64,000 nucleotides of DNA from Ideonella sp. (GCA_016721465.1 JADKIA010000031.1:248001-312000), one strand, 5' to 3'. Counted from the first letter of the stretch, positions 47,664-56,817 are shown. The notes: a model not told the origin generated them from the letters alone. Program-made: numbers and translations.

Positions 47664-49079
47664 TCAAACCTGGTCGAGCAGCCGCAGCAGCGTCCGCGCG
47701 TTGTCGCGGCACACGCGACGAAACCCGTCGCTGATGCGACTGTCGGTCGCCGCCCGGGCCCAAAACTGCTGCGCCATCTCACCAGCCTGCAGCCACACGC
47801 CGCGTTGATGCGGCTGGGGCAGCGCAGGCTCGAAGTTTCGCGGCGCCACTTCGCCGCCAGCCAGCGGAGCATAGGCCATGGGCAGCATGTCATAGGCCGG
47901 GGCCAGGGCCAGGGGGCCGGGCTGGCGGGGCCTGTGGTCGGCGCCGCCCAGTGGCTGCGGCCTGAAGCTCAGGTTGCCGGCATGCATGTCGGTGTTGGCG
48001 ATCAATCGGCCAAACCAGCCAAGCCACTCGATCCGCCTCAGCGTGGCCTCGTCGATCAGGCCCAGTGGGTGCAGGCCGGCGGCCAACCTGGCCCAGTCGC
48101 CCTGGCCTTGGCCCACAAAGGCCGCGTCCAGCGTGGCCAGGCTCACCAGCGGGCTGCGTCCCCACAGGCCATGACGGTCAAAGCGCTCCAGCTCCAGGAA
48201 GGTACGGCCGCCGTGCTGCACGATCCGGCAGGCCGCGCTGGCGCAACCGGGCACCTCGCCCAGGCATTGCAGTGCCAGGCGCTCGCACACCAGCAGGTCG
48301 GACCAGCGCTGCACGGCCGCTGAGGCCTCCGCCGCCGAGAACTTGACCAGCACATGCGGTGTGCCGCTGCCGGGCAGGTGGCGCAGCGCCGGGAACTTGG
48401 GGAACTCGCCCGCCGCGCTGGAGCCGGGCACGCCTGCGGCCACGGCCCGTTGCGCCAGTTGCGCGAAGTGGGCGCCGCATTGGGCCTGCGCCACGGGTTC
48501 GGGCGGAGCCAGCCGCAGTGCCTGCCAGCGCTCGAACGCCGCCGCGCCCAGGATCAGGTTGCCGCTGCAGTCGCTGCCGATGTGGCTGAGCACATGGGCC
48601 ACATCGTCATCGCTCCAGGCCTGCGGGTTGTCCGACACGCCCAGCGAATGGTGCTGCGCGCGGGCCAACTGGCGGCCCAGGTAGCCCTGGGGGCGCATGT
48701 CCTGCAGCACATAGGGCAGGCCGTCCCACCAGCCGTCGCGTGCTTCGTCGGGCACGGGCCAGCTGGAGCCGCCCAGATCCAGGCAGCTGCCCTGCGGCTG
48801 CAACAGGTCAAGTTGCGCCACGGTGTGGCTGCGGCCCGAGGCATCCACCTCGATCAGCGGCAGCGGGGCGATCTGGCCGCGCAGGGGCCGCCGCCAGGCG
48901 TAGCGAGCCCGTCGGGCCGCGCCCTGGCTGATGATCTGCCGGGGATGCGCCTGCAGCAGGCGGTGCAGGGTGGCGACGCTCACCCCCAGCTGGCCGGCCA
49001 GATCGGCCGCAGCCACGCGCCCGCGCCGCGCCAGCAGGGCGGGCAGCAGGTCGCGGGCGGTCTGGTTGGGCGGGCGCAT
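47664..49079 (-). CDS. Orphan HipA-like kinase with N-terminal helix-turn-helix (YjjJ type)
   Basis: This 471-residue protein has an N-terminal winged-helix-like DNA-binding segment at about residues 8-45 (RDLLPALLARRGRV, LAGQLGVSVATLHRLL). The HipA kinase region follows. A Gly-rich Ser loop (PGSSAAGEFPKFPAL) precedes the ATP-binding Lys in HVLVKFSA, a Glu/Arg motif FLELERFDRHG, the catalytic loop LIANTDMHAGNLSF and the metal-binding LAPAYDMLPM. All kinase residues appear intact. No hipB neighbour is present. The architecture matches E. coli YjjJ, described as a HipA-related toxin. The target is unknown. Confidence 0.85.
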   Translation of the reverse strand: MRPPNQTARDLLPALLARRGRVAAADLAGQLGVSVATLHRLLQAHPRQIISQGAARRARYAWRRPLRGQIAPLPLIEVDASGRSHTVAQLDLLQPQGSCLDLGGSSWPVPDEARDGWWDGLPYVLQDMRPQGYLGRQLARAQHHSLGVSDNPQAWSDDDVAHVLSHIGSDCSGNLILGAAAFERWQALRLAPPEPVAQAQCGAHFAQLAQRAVAAGVPGSSAAGEFPKFPALRHLPGSGTPHVLVKFSAAEASAAVQRWSDLLVCERLALQCLGEVPGCASAACRIVQHGGRTFLELERFDRHGLWGRSPLVSLATLDAAFVGQGQGDWARLAAGLHPLGLIDEATLRRIEWLGWFGRLIANTDMHAGNLSFRPQPLGGADHRPRQPGPLALAPAYDMLPMAYAPLAGGEVAPRNFEPALPQPHQRGVWLQAGEMAQQFWARAATDSRISDGFRRVCRDNARTLLRLLDQV

Positions 49080-49088
49080 GGCCCATTA

Positions 49089-49169
49089 TGAGAAGATTCT
49101 TGGCAGGATGCCAAGCCTGGCTTCCCAGGAGAAAGCCCAATATTTGCGTTGAGTTTTGAGAAGATATTT
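49089..49169. promoter_or_regulatory. Dyad and direct repeats upstream of the hipA-like gene
   Basis: A perfect inverted repeat CTTGGCA-GGA-TGCCAAG lies at 49099-49115, 20 bases before the start codon. The motif TGAGAAGAT occurs twice, at 49089-49097 and 49157-49165. A shorter dyad GGCTT/AAGCC (49119-49137) lies between them. This 104-base gap is visibly more A/T-rich than its surroundings. Autoregulation by the gene's own helix-turn-helix is a possible explanation. Confidence 0.45.
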
Positions 49170-49183
49170 GAAGAGAAACAAGC

Positions 49184-50458
49184 TCAGCCTGACGCCACCC
49201 CGGCCCGCTCCAGCATCGCGTGCAGCAGCACATTGCAGCCGGCGGTGATGTGCTCGGGCTCGGCGCTCTCGATCTCGTTGTGCGAGATGCCGTCCTTGCA
49301 GGGGATGAAGATCATGCCCGCAGGCGCCAGGCGGGCCATGTACACCGCGTCGTGCCCGGCGCCCGAAACGGCCGGCATGTGGCTGTAGCCCAGCTTCTCG
49401 GCCGCGCGGCCGACCGCGCCGATCAGCTCGGGGTGGAAGGGCTGCGCGGGGTAGGCCGACACCTGCTCGATGACGATGGGCAGGCCGCTCTCGGCGCTGA
49501 GCCTGGCGGCCACGGCGCGGATGTCGGCGTCCATCTGCTCGCACAGCGCGTCGTCGGCATTGCGCAGGTCGATGCTGAACTTCACGCGGCCCGGGATCAC
49601 GTTGCGGCTGTTGGGGTGCACCTGCACCATGCCCACCGTGCCGCGGCCATGCGGGCCGTGGCGGCCGGCGCAGGCCACCACCTCCTGCATCAGGCGGGTG
49701 GCCACCTGCAGGGCATCCTTGCGCAGGGCCATGGGCGTGGGGCCGGCGTGGGCCTCCATGCCCGTGATGGTGCAGTCGTACCAGCGGATGCCGAGCACGC
49801 CGGTCACCACGCCGATGGTCTTGGCGTGGTCCTCCAGCACCGGGCCCTGTTCGATGTGGGTCTCGAAATAGCAGCCGATCGGGTGCTCGCCCGGTTCCTC
49901 GGGGCCGATGTAGCCGATGCGCGCGAGCTCCTCTTTCACGCTCTTGCCGTCCACGTCCTTCGCGGCATAGGCATGGTCCAGCGTGAAGGCCTTGGCGAAC
50001 ACGCCCGAGCCCATCATCACCGGCACGAAGCGCGAGCCTTCCTCGTTCGTCCACCAGGCCACCTCGATCGGCGCCTCGGTTTCGATGCCGGCGTCGTTGA
50101 GCGTGCGCACCACCTCCAGGCCGGCCAGCACGCCATAGTTGCCGTCGAACTTGCCACCCGTGGGCTGCGTGTCGATGTGGCTGCCGGTGACCACCGGGGG
50201 CAGCGCATTGTTGCGGCCCGGGCGGCGCAGGAAGCCGTTGCCGATCTTGTCGATGGTGACGGTGAGGCCGGCTTCCCTGGCCCAGCGGCTCACCAGGTCG
50301 CGCCCTTGCTTGTCCAGGTCGGTCAGCGTGAGGCGGCAGACGCCGCCCTTGTCGGTGGCGCCGATCTGCGCGAGCTCCATCAGCGAGGCCCACAGGCGGT
50401 CGCCGTCGATGCGCAGGCCGTTGAGTTTCTCGGGTATCGGTTGGGTCTTCATGTCCAT
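49184..50458 (-). CDS. N-carbamoyl-beta-alanine amidohydrolase (Zn-dependent, M20 family)
   Basis: This protein has 424 residues from the ATG at 50458, six bases after GGAG; an ATG at 50476 is also in frame. Metal ligands are seen in VTGSHIDTQPTGGKFDGNYG (His and Asp), WTNEEGSRF (Glu-Glu), YFETHIEQGPVLE (His) and SGAGHDAVYMA (C-terminal His). It hydrolyses N-carbamoyl-beta-alanine to beta-alanine, CO2 and ammonia, the last step of reductive uracil breakdown (pydC / hyuC / amaB type). The specificity is inferred from the hydantoinase and preTA neighbours; an L-carbamoylase is the alternative. It is the last gene of the nine-gene operon. Confidence 0.88.
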   Translation of the reverse strand: MDMKTQPIPEKLNGLRIDGDRLWASLMELAQIGATDKGGVCRLTLTDLDKQGRDLVSRWAREAGLTVTIDKIGNGFLRRPGRNNALPPVVTGSHIDTQPTGGKFDGNYGVLAGLEVVRTLNDAGIETEAPIEVAWWTNEEGSRFVPVMMGSGVFAKAFTLDHAYAAKDVDGKSVKEELARIGYIGPEEPGEHPIGCYFETHIEQGPVLEDHAKTIGVVTGVLGIRWYDCTITGMEAHAGPTPMALRKDALQVATRLMQEVVACAGRHGPHGRGTVGMVQVHPNSRNVIPGRVKFSIDLRNADDALCEQMDADIRAVAARLSAESGLPIVIEQVSAYPAQPFHPELIGAVGRAAEKLGYSHMPAVSGAGHDAVYMARLAPAGMIFIPCKDGISHNEIESAEPEHITAGCNVLLHAMLERAGVASG

Positions 50459-50472
50459 GGCGATCTCCTGTG

Positions 50473-51915
50473 TCATCGTGTCACGGGCACCGGCGCTGCC
50501 AGCGCGGCCTTGCGGCCCAGGGCGTCGAATTGCGCCCCGAACGCCGGGCGCTTGACGTACTGGCCGGCACCGCGCTCGGCGCGCAGGTCGCCGTTGGCGT
50601 AGACGAGCTTGCCGCGGCTGAGTGTGTGCGTGGGCTGGCCGCGCACCGTCATGCCCTCGAAGATGTTGAAGTCGCCCAGCGAGCGCTGGGTCTTCACCGA
50701 CAAGGTCTTGCTGGCCTGCGGATCCCACAGCACGAGGTCGGCATCGGCGCCGGCCACGATGCAGCCCTTGCGCGGGTAGATGTTGAACAGCTTGGCCGCA
50801 TTGGCGGAGGTGACGGCGACGAACTCGCTGGGCGTGAGCCGTCCGCCATTGACGCCCGCGTGCCAGAGCACGGCCATGCGCTCCTCCACGCCGCCACAGC
50901 CGTTGGGGATCTTGCTGAAGTCGTCCTTGCCCGCCGCCTTCTGCTCGGCACAGAAGGTGCAGTGATCGGTGGCGGTCGTGTGCAGGCTGCCCGCCTGCAG
51001 GCCACGCCACAGCATCTCGCCGTTGCCCTTGGGCCGGAAGGGTGGGCTCATCACATGGCCGGCAGCGAACTCGAAGCGGGGGTCGCGATAGACGCTGTCG
51101 TCCACCGTCAAATGCCCGGCCAGCACTTCGCCGTACACGCGCTGGCCGCGGGCGCGGGCGCGGGCGATGGCGTCGGCGCTTTCGGCGCAGCTCACGTGCA
51201 CCACGTAGATCGGCACGTTCAGCACGTCGGCGATGGCGATGGCGCGCTGCGCGGCCTCGGCCTCCACCGCGGGCGGGCGGCTCAAGGGATGGCCCTCGGG
51301 GCCGGTGAGCCCAAGGGCCTTCATCTCGGCCTGCAACAGGAACACCAGTTCACCGTTCTCGGCGTGCACCGTGGGCATGGCGCCGAGCTCGAGCGCACGC
51401 TTGAAGCTGTTCACCAGCGTCTCGTCGTCGCACATGATGGCGTTCTTGTAGGCCATGAAGTGCTTGAAGCTGTTCACGCCTTCCTGCTGCACCAGGGTGC
51501 CCATGTCGCGGTGCACGCTCTCGTCCCACCAGGTGACGGCGACGTGGAAGCTGTAGTCGCCGGCGGCCTTCTCGGCCCAGCCGCGCCAGGTGCGGTAGGC
51601 GTCCATCAGCGGCTGCTGCGGATCGGGGATCACGAAGTCGATGATGGTGGTGGTGCCACCGGCCATCGCCGCCGCGGTGCCGCTGTAGAAGTCGTCGCGC
51701 GTGGTGGTGCCCATGAAGGGCAGCTGCATGTGCGTGTGCGGGTCGATGCCGCCGGGCAGGAGGTAGCGGCCACTGGCGTCGAGCGCCTGCGCGCCAGTGG
51801 GCACGGCGAGCTGGGGCCCGACCGCCACGATCTGGCCACCATCGCACAGCACGTCGGCCTGGAATTCGCGGTCGGCGTTGACGACGGTGCCGCCCTGGAT
51901 CAACAACAAGCTCAT
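50473..51915 (-). CDS. Dihydropyrimidinase (D-hydantoinase)
   Basis: This protein has 480 residues from the ATG at 51915, preceded by GGAGAA. It has a cyclic amidohydrolase fold. The HxH metal motif is PGGIDPHTHMQLPF, the carboxylated Lys is in FKHFMAYKNAIM, and further ligands are in TVHAENGE (His), YVVHVSCAES (His) and TTATDHCTF (Asp). It opens the dihydrouracil ring to N-carbamoyl-beta-alanine (pydB / hydA). It lies between cytosine deaminase and the carbamoyl amidohydrolase in the operon. Confidence 0.93.
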   Translation of the reverse strand: MSLLLIQGGTVVNADREFQADVLCDGGQIVAVGPQLAVPTGAQALDASGRYLLPGGIDPHTHMQLPFMGTTTRDDFYSGTAAAMAGGTTTIIDFVIPDPQQPLMDAYRTWRGWAEKAAGDYSFHVAVTWWDESVHRDMGTLVQQEGVNSFKHFMAYKNAIMCDDETLVNSFKRALELGAMPTVHAENGELVFLLQAEMKALGLTGPEGHPLSRPPAVEAEAAQRAIAIADVLNVPIYVVHVSCAESADAIARARARGQRVYGEVLAGHLTVDDSVYRDPRFEFAAGHVMSPPFRPKGNGEMLWRGLQAGSLHTTATDHCTFCAEQKAAGKDDFSKIPNGCGGVEERMAVLWHAGVNGGRLTPSEFVAVTSANAAKLFNIYPRKGCIVAGADADLVLWDPQASKTLSVKTQRSLGDFNIFEGMTVRGQPTHTLSRGKLVYANGDLRAERGAGQYVKRPAFGAQFDALGRKAALAAPVPVTR

Positions 51916-51947
51916 GGTGCTTCTCCTCATGAGTCAACGAAGGGCGC

Positions 51948-51999
51948 GGGGGGGGGGGGGGTCCGGGGGGGCCCCCCCCGGGGGGGGGGGGGGGAGGGG
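51948..51999. repeat. Extreme G/C homopolymer tract
   Basis: Runs of 14 G (51948-51961), 7 G (51965-51971), 8 C (51972-51979), 15 G (51980-51994) and 4 G (51996-51999) follow in succession, broken only by TCC and A. It lies in the 103-base gap between the hydantoinase start and the deaminase stop, about 33 bases upstream of the hydantoinase ATG. It may be a genuine G-quadruplex/hairpin sequence or a sequencing or assembly artefact. Confidence 0.8.
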
Positions 52000-52018
52000 C
52001 GTCGGCCTGGGGGCGGTC

Positions 52019-53293
52019 TCAGGCTTTCAGGAAGTCCACCTGCGCGGGTCGGCCCGGCAGGTTCAATGCAGTCAGCGCGCGCGGTGCCGTGGCCACGGTC
52101 TGGCCGCGGCGCCAGACGCGCAGGCGTGTGGCGCGCAGGCGCAGCGCCTCGATCGGGTCTTGCGCCTGCAGCAGCACGAAATCGGCATGGCAGCCCGGGG
52201 CGATGCCGTAGCCGTCCAGGCCCAGCAGCCGGGCCGGCGCTTCGGTGACCGCGGCAAAGCACTGCCGCATCGCATCCTGCCCGGTCATCTGCGCCACGTG
52301 CAGGCCCATGGCCGCCACCTCGAGCATGTCGCCGCTGCCCATCGAGTACCAGGGGTCCATCACGCAGTCGTGCCCGAAGGCGAGCTCGACGCCGGCGGCC
52401 AGCAACTCGGGCACGCGGGTCATGCCGCGGCGCTTGGGATAGGTGTCGTGGCGGCCCTGCAAGGTGATGTTGATCAGCGGGTTGGCGACGATGCCGACCC
52501 GGCTTTCAGCGATCAGCGGCAACAGCTTGGACACGTAGTAGTTGTCCATCGAGTGCATGCTGGTGCAGTGCGATCCGACCACCCGGCCCTGCAATCCCAA
52601 ACGTTGGGTTTCGCAGGCCAGCGTCTCGATGTGGCGCGACAGCGGGTCGTCGCTCTCGTCGCAGTGCATGTCCACGCGCAGGCCGCGCCGGGCCGCTTCC
52701 TCGCACAGCAGCTTCACGCTGGCCGCGCCGTGTTCAGACGTGCGTTCGAAGTGCGGGATGCCGCCGACCACGTCGACACCCAGATCGAGTGCGCGCTTCA
52801 GGTTGGCCAGTGCGTTGGGCGAGCGCAGCACGCCGTCCTGCGGGAAGGCCACCAACTGCAGATCGAGGTAGGGCGCCACGCGGCGCCTCACCTCCAGCAG
52901 CGCCTGCACGGCGAGCAGCCGATCGTCGCAGACGTCCACATGCGAGCGGATGGCCAACAGGCCTTTGGCGACGGCCCAGTCGCAATAGGCCATGGCACGT
53001 TCCACCAGGGCCTCCAGCGTGAGCAGCGGCTTCAACTCGCCCCACAGCGCAATGCCTTCGAGCAGGGTGCCGCTGCGGTTGACGCGTGGCAGGCCGTAGC
53101 TCAGCGTCGCGTCCATGTGGAAGTGGGCGTCGACGAAGGGTGGAGACAGCAGCAGCCCTTGCGCGTCGATCAGCTCACGGGCCGGGGCTTGCAGGCCCGC
53201 CTGCACCTCGACGATGCGGCCGGCCTGCACGGCCACCGACATGTCGCGGCGGCCATCGGGCAGCGATGCGTTGGCGATCAGCAGGTCGAGCAC
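52019..53293 (-). CDS. codA: Cytosine deaminase (CodA-like amidohydrolase)
   Basis: This protein has 424 residues from the GTG at 53293, immediately after the permease stop. It resembles E. coli CodA closely: HFHMDATLSYGLPR (metal HxH), VDMHCDESDD (compare HVDEIDD), VGSHCTSMHSMDNYYVSKL (third His), GRHDTYPKRRGMTRV and AFGHDCVMDPWYSMG (catalytic Asp). CodA converts cytosine to uracil and ammonia, feeding uracil into the downstream reductive pathway. Other amidohydrolase substrates (for example isoguanine or creatinine-like compounds) cannot be excluded. It sits inside the pyrimidine operon, after the transporter genes. Confidence 0.88.
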   Translation of the reverse strand: MLDLLIANASLPDGRRDMSVAVQAGRIVEVQAGLQAPARELIDAQGLLLSPPFVDAHFHMDATLSYGLPRVNRSGTLLEGIALWGELKPLLTLEALVERAMAYCDWAVAKGLLAIRSHVDVCDDRLLAVQALLEVRRRVAPYLDLQLVAFPQDGVLRSPNALANLKRALDLGVDVVGGIPHFERTSEHGAASVKLLCEEAARRGLRVDMHCDESDDPLSRHIETLACETQRLGLQGRVVGSHCTSMHSMDNYYVSKLLPLIAESRVGIVANPLINITLQGRHDTYPKRRGMTRVPELLAAGVELAFGHDCVMDPWYSMGSGDMLEVAAMGLHVAQMTGQDAMRQCFAAVTEAPARLLGLDGYGIAPGCHADFVLLQAQDPIEALRLRATRLRVWRRGQTVATAPRALTALNLPGRPAQVDFLKA

Positions 53294-53295
53294 GG

Positions 53296-54216
53296 TCAGC
53301 GTTCCCCGGGGATGTAGGGCCTCATCAGCGCCTGCGGCGCCGTGGCGCGACGTGACGCAACGATCAGCGCCACGATGGACAGCACGTAGGGCAGCATCAG
53401 GTACAACTGGTAAGGCAGGCCGCCAGTGTCCGCCTGTTGCAGGCGCAATTGCAAGGCATCGAAGAAGCCGAACAGCAGCGCACCCAACAGGGCCTTGCCC
53501 GGCTTCCAGCCAGCGAACACCACCAGCGCCACGCAGACCCAGCCGCGGCCGTTCACCATGTTGAAGAAGAAGGCGTTGAAGGCCGCCAGCGTGAGGAAGG
53601 CGCCTGCGATGCCCATCAGCGCCGAGCCCAGCACGATGGCTGATGCGCGCACGCGGGCGACCGAGATGCCCTGGCTTTCCACCGCCTGCGGGCTTTCGCC
53701 CGCCATGCGCAGCGCCAAGCCAGCGGGCGTGCGGTACAGGCCATAGCCGAGCACGGGCACCAGCACCAGCGCCAGCAGTGTGAGCGGGGTCTGCTGCTGT
53801 AGCACGGGAACCGGCAACCAGTCCATCGCCGCGAACGGCTGGATCGTGGGCGGTGTGTTCACCTTGGGGAAGGCCACGCGGTAGGCGAAGTACGACAGCG
53901 CGGTGGTGAGCAGCGTCAGGCCGAGCCCCGCGACGTGTTGCGACAGCGCCAGCGTGACCGTGAAGAACGCGTGCAACGCGCCGAGGGCACCGGCCACCAG
54001 CGCCGCCACCAGCACCCCGCCCCACAGCGGCAGGCCATGGAACACCGCGAACCAACCGGCGAACGCGCCCACCACCATCAGGCCCTCGATGCCGAGGTTG
54101 AGCACGCCGGCGCGCTCGCACATCAGCACGCCCAGCGTGCCGAAGATCAGCGGCGTGGCCACGCGCAGCACGGCCACCCAGAAGGGCAGGGTGGTGATCA
54201 TGTCCAGGATGGTCAT
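53296..54216 (-). CDS. BMP-type ABC transporter permease 2 (nucleoside/base importer)
   Basis: This 306-residue membrane protein of the COG1079 / NupQ-type family is built of about eight to nine helices. Typical segments are RVATPLIFGTLGVLMCERAGVLNLGIEGLM, NTPPTIQPFAAMDW, GLALRMAGESPQAVESQGISV (coupling region) and FLTLAAFNAFFFNMVNGRGWV. It pairs with the permease encoded upstream, whose stop it overlaps by four bases. Confidence 0.9.
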   Translation of the reverse strand: MTILDMITTLPFWVAVLRVATPLIFGTLGVLMCERAGVLNLGIEGLMVVGAFAGWFAVFHGLPLWGGVLVAALVAGALGALHAFFTVTLALSQHVAGLGLTLLTTALSYFAYRVAFPKVNTPPTIQPFAAMDWLPVPVLQQQTPLTLLALVLVPVLGYGLYRTPAGLALRMAGESPQAVESQGISVARVRASAIVLGSALMGIAGAFLTLAAFNAFFFNMVNGRGWVCVALVVFAGWKPGKALLGALLFGFFDALQLRLQQADTGGLPYQLYLMLPYVLSIVALIVASRRATAPQALMRPYIPGER

Positions 54217-55277
54217 GTCCGCGTCACCCGATCAAACCGCAAGCGATAGCGCGTCAACATGCTCGCCGTCAGCACCGCCAGCAGCGCGCTGGCCACGACC
54301 ACGTCGGCCAGGTAGCTGGGCACGCCCATGCTGCGGCTCATGCTGTCGGCGCCGACCAGCACGCCGGCCACCAGCACGCTGGCGCCCACCACCGCCAAGG
54401 GGTGCAAGGCGGCCAGCATCGCGATGACGATGCCGGTGTAGCCATAGCCGGGCGACATGTCCAGCGTGACGTAGCCGGTGCGGCCGGCCACCTCAATGGC
54501 GCCGGCCAGGCCAGCCAGCCCGCCCGACAGCAGCGCCACCATCACCATGGTGCGCGTCACCGGCACGCCTGCGAAGGCCGCGGCGCGCGCATTGGCACCC
54601 AGCGCCCGGATGTCGAAACCCAGCGTGGTGAAGCGCAGCAGCACCCACAGCGCGATGGCGGCGCCGCCGCTCCACAGCAGGCCGGTGTGCACGCGGGTCT
54701 GCGCGATCAGCTTGGCGAGCTCCAGATCGCCGAGCAGGGCCACGCTTTGCGGCCAGCCCATCGCGGCGGCGTCCTTCATCGGGCCGTCGAGCAGGGCGCC
54801 CACGCCCAGCAGCACGATGAAGTTCATCAGCAGTGTGCTCACCACTTCGTCCACGCTCCACCACAGCTTCATCAGCGCCGGGCCCAGCAGCAGCAAGGCG
54901 CCTGCCGCCGCGGCGGCCACCAGCATCAGCGCAAACAGCAGTGGTGCGGGTGCATCGATGGCGCCACCGCCCACCGCCACGGCGGCGATGGCGCCGGCAT
55001 AGAGCTGGCCCTCGGCGCCGATGTTGAACAGCCGCGCCTTGAAGGCGACGGTGGCGGCCAGGCCGGTGAGCATCAGCGGGATGGCACGGGTGAAGGTCTC
55101 GCTCAGCGCGAACACCGAGCCAAACGCGCCGGCCCACATCAGGCCGAAAGTCTGCGCGATGGGCGCGCCCGCGGCGGCCACCAGCGCGGCGGCCACGGCC
55201 AGCACCGCGAGCACCGCACCGACGCTGGCGCGCAGCAAGTCGACCGTCGCGATGTGGGCCCGCGCCTCAAGCCGCAT
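54213..55277 (-). CDS. BMP-type ABC transporter permease 1 (nucleoside/base importer)
   Basis: This protein has 354 residues from the ATG at 55277, overlapping the ATPase gene end by 11 bases; a longer reading would extend far into that gene. It is COG4603 / NupP-like: ETFTRAIPLMLTGLAATVAFKARLFNIGAEGQL, DEVVSTLLMNFIVLLGVGAL, IRALGANARAAAFAGVPV and the ATG-overlapped C-terminus. The GAEGQ motif is characteristic. It forms a heterodimer with the next gene product. Confidence 0.9.
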   Translation of the reverse strand: MRLEARAHIATVDLLRASVGAVLAVLAVAAALVAAAGAPIAQTFGLMWAGAFGSVFALSETFTRAIPLMLTGLAATVAFKARLFNIGAEGQLYAGAIAAVAVGGGAIDAPAPLLFALMLVAAAAAGALLLLGPALMKLWWSVDEVVSTLLMNFIVLLGVGALLDGPMKDAAAMGWPQSVALLGDLELAKLIAQTRVHTGLLWSGGAAIALWVLLRFTTLGFDIRALGANARAAAFAGVPVTRTMVMVALLSGGLAGLAGAIEVAGRTGYVTLDMSPGYGYTGIVIAMLAALHPLAVVGASVLVAGVLVGADSMSRSMGVPSYLADVVVASALLAVLTASMLTRYRLRFDRVTRT

Positions 55278-56817
55278 GGGGTAGCGCCTCGCTGGCTCCG
55301 GCCATGGCAAGGCCGAGTTGCTCTCTCGTCCAATCCGACGCGGCGCGTGCGCTGCCGAGCCGCCCATGGCACATCACGGCGATGCGATCGGCCAGCAGCT
55401 CGATCTCGTCCAGATCGTCGGAGATCAGCAGCACCGCCGCGCCGGCATCGCGCGCCGCGCGCAGGCGACCGTGCACGAAGCTCACCGCGCCAATGTCCAG
55501 GCCCCAGGTGGGCTGGTGCGCGACGATGACCCGCGGTGCCTGCCCATCGGCGCGCTGCAGCACCCGGCCCAGGATGAGCTTTTGCATGTTGCCGCCCGAC
55601 AGCGCCCGCGTGGGCCGTTGCAGCGTGGCGCCACGCACATCGAACGCAGCCAGCACGGTCTGCGCATAGGCCTGTGCCTGTTCGCGCCGCACCCAGCCCC
55701 AGCGCGACAGCGTGGGCGTGCGCAGGGCCTCGGCGCAAAGGTTCTCCCAGATGGGCAGATCGCCCACCACGCCGATGGCCTGGCGGTCCTCGGGCACGCG
55801 GGCCACGCCTTGCTGCACCACGTCCTGTGCGCGGTCGCGCAGCGCTTCACCGTCGATCGTCATCAGGCCGGCCGTGTGCGGCGCCACACCCGACAGCACC
55901 TGCGCCAGCAGGCCCTGGCCATTGCCGGACACGCCGGCGATGCCGAGGATCTCGCCCGCGTGGATGGCCAGTGACACGTTGTTCAAGTGCACGCGGCCAC
56001 CTGGCGCGCTCAGACCCTGCACCTGCAGGCGCGCCGCAGTCGCCCCGCGCGGTTTGGCCGCTTCGCGCTGCAGGCCTTCCACCGATTGGCCCACCATCCA
56101 GCGCGCCAGCTCGGCCTTGCCGGTCCGCGCGGTGGCGCTCTCGGCCACCTTGCGCCCGCCGCGCAGCACCAGCACGCGCTGTGAGATGTCCATCACCTCG
56201 TCGAGCTTGTGGCTGATGAAGATCACCGCCATGCCTTGCGCCACCAGTTGGCGCAGCGTGACGAACAGGCTCTGCGACTCTTGTGGCGTGAGCACGGCGG
56301 TGGGCTCGTCCAGCACCAGCACGCGTGCGCCACGGTACAGCGCTTTCAGGATTTCCACCCGTTGCCGCTCGCCCACCGACAGGCTGGCCACGCGCGCATG
56401 CGCGGGCACGGTGAGGCCGGAGCGCAGGGCCACTTCTTGCAGCCGCGCCAACGCCTGCGCGCGGTGCGTCACCAGCCCACCCATCGGCTCGGTGCCGAGC
56501 ATCACGTTGTCCAGCACCGTGAGGTTGTCGGCCAGCGTGAAGTGCTGGTGCACCATGCCCACGCCCGAGGCCAGCGCGGCGCGCGTGTCGCCGGGCGGAA
56601 GGGCCTGGCCGAACACCTCGATCTGCCCGGCATCGGCCACGTAGTGCCCAAACAGAATGGACATCAGCGTGGACTTGCCGGCGCCGTTCTCGCCCAGCAG
56701 GGCCAGCACCTCGCCAGCGTGCAGGGACAGCGAGACGTCGTCGTTGGCCACCAGGTCGCCGAAGCGCTTGGTGATGCCCGTCATCCGCAGGACGGGATCA
56801 GGCACGAGACCTGACAT
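55267..56817 (-). CDS. BMP-type ABC transporter ATPase (tandem nucleotide-binding domains)
   Basis: This protein has 516 residues from the ATG at 56817; an ATG at 56784 is possible. Domain 1 has Walker A LLGENGAGKSTLMSILFG, signature LSVGERQRVEILKALYRG and Walker B VLVLDEPTAVLTP. Domain 2 has the degenerate loop IAGVSGNGQGLLAQVLSG, signature LSGGNMQKLILGRVL and a weakened Walker B (VIVAHQPTWGLD). This asymmetry is normal for nucleoside/sugar importers such as NupO/RbsA. It energises the two downstream permeases. Confidence 0.9.
   Translation of the reverse strand: MSGLVPDPVLRMTGITKRFGDLVANDDVSLSLHAGEVLALLGENGAGKSTLMSILFGHYVADAGQIEVFGQALPPGDTRAALASGVGMVHQHFTLADNLTVLDNVMLGTEPMGGLVTHRAQALARLQEVALRSGLTVPAHARVASLSVGERQRVEILKALYRGARVLVLDEPTAVLTPQESQSLFVTLRQLVAQGMAVIFISHKLDEVMDISQRVLVLRGGRKVAESATARTGKAELARWMVGQSVEGLQREAAKPRGATAARLQVQGLSAPGGRVHLNNVSLAIHAGEILGIAGVSGNGQGLLAQVLSGVAPHTAGLMTIDGEALRDRAQDVVQQGVARVPEDRQAIGVVGDLPIWENLCAEALRTPTLSRWGWVRREQAQAYAQTVLAAFDVRGATLQRPTRALSGGNMQKLILGRVLQRADGQAPRVIVAHQPTWGLDIGAVSFVHGRLRAARDAGAAVLLISDDLDEIELLADRIAVMCHGRLGSARAASDWTREQLGLAMAGASEALPHAA

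Noticed and set aside
51945..52000. G-quadruplex regulatory element
   Set aside because: The runs permit it, but an assembly or sequencing error is at least as likely, so it is reported only as a tract, not as a functional element.
52019..54121. A single 700-codon frame that would fuse permease sequence to cytosine deaminase
   Set aside because: The upstream half is the permease gene read in the wrong frame. The true permease ends at 53296 and the deaminase has its own GTG at 53293.
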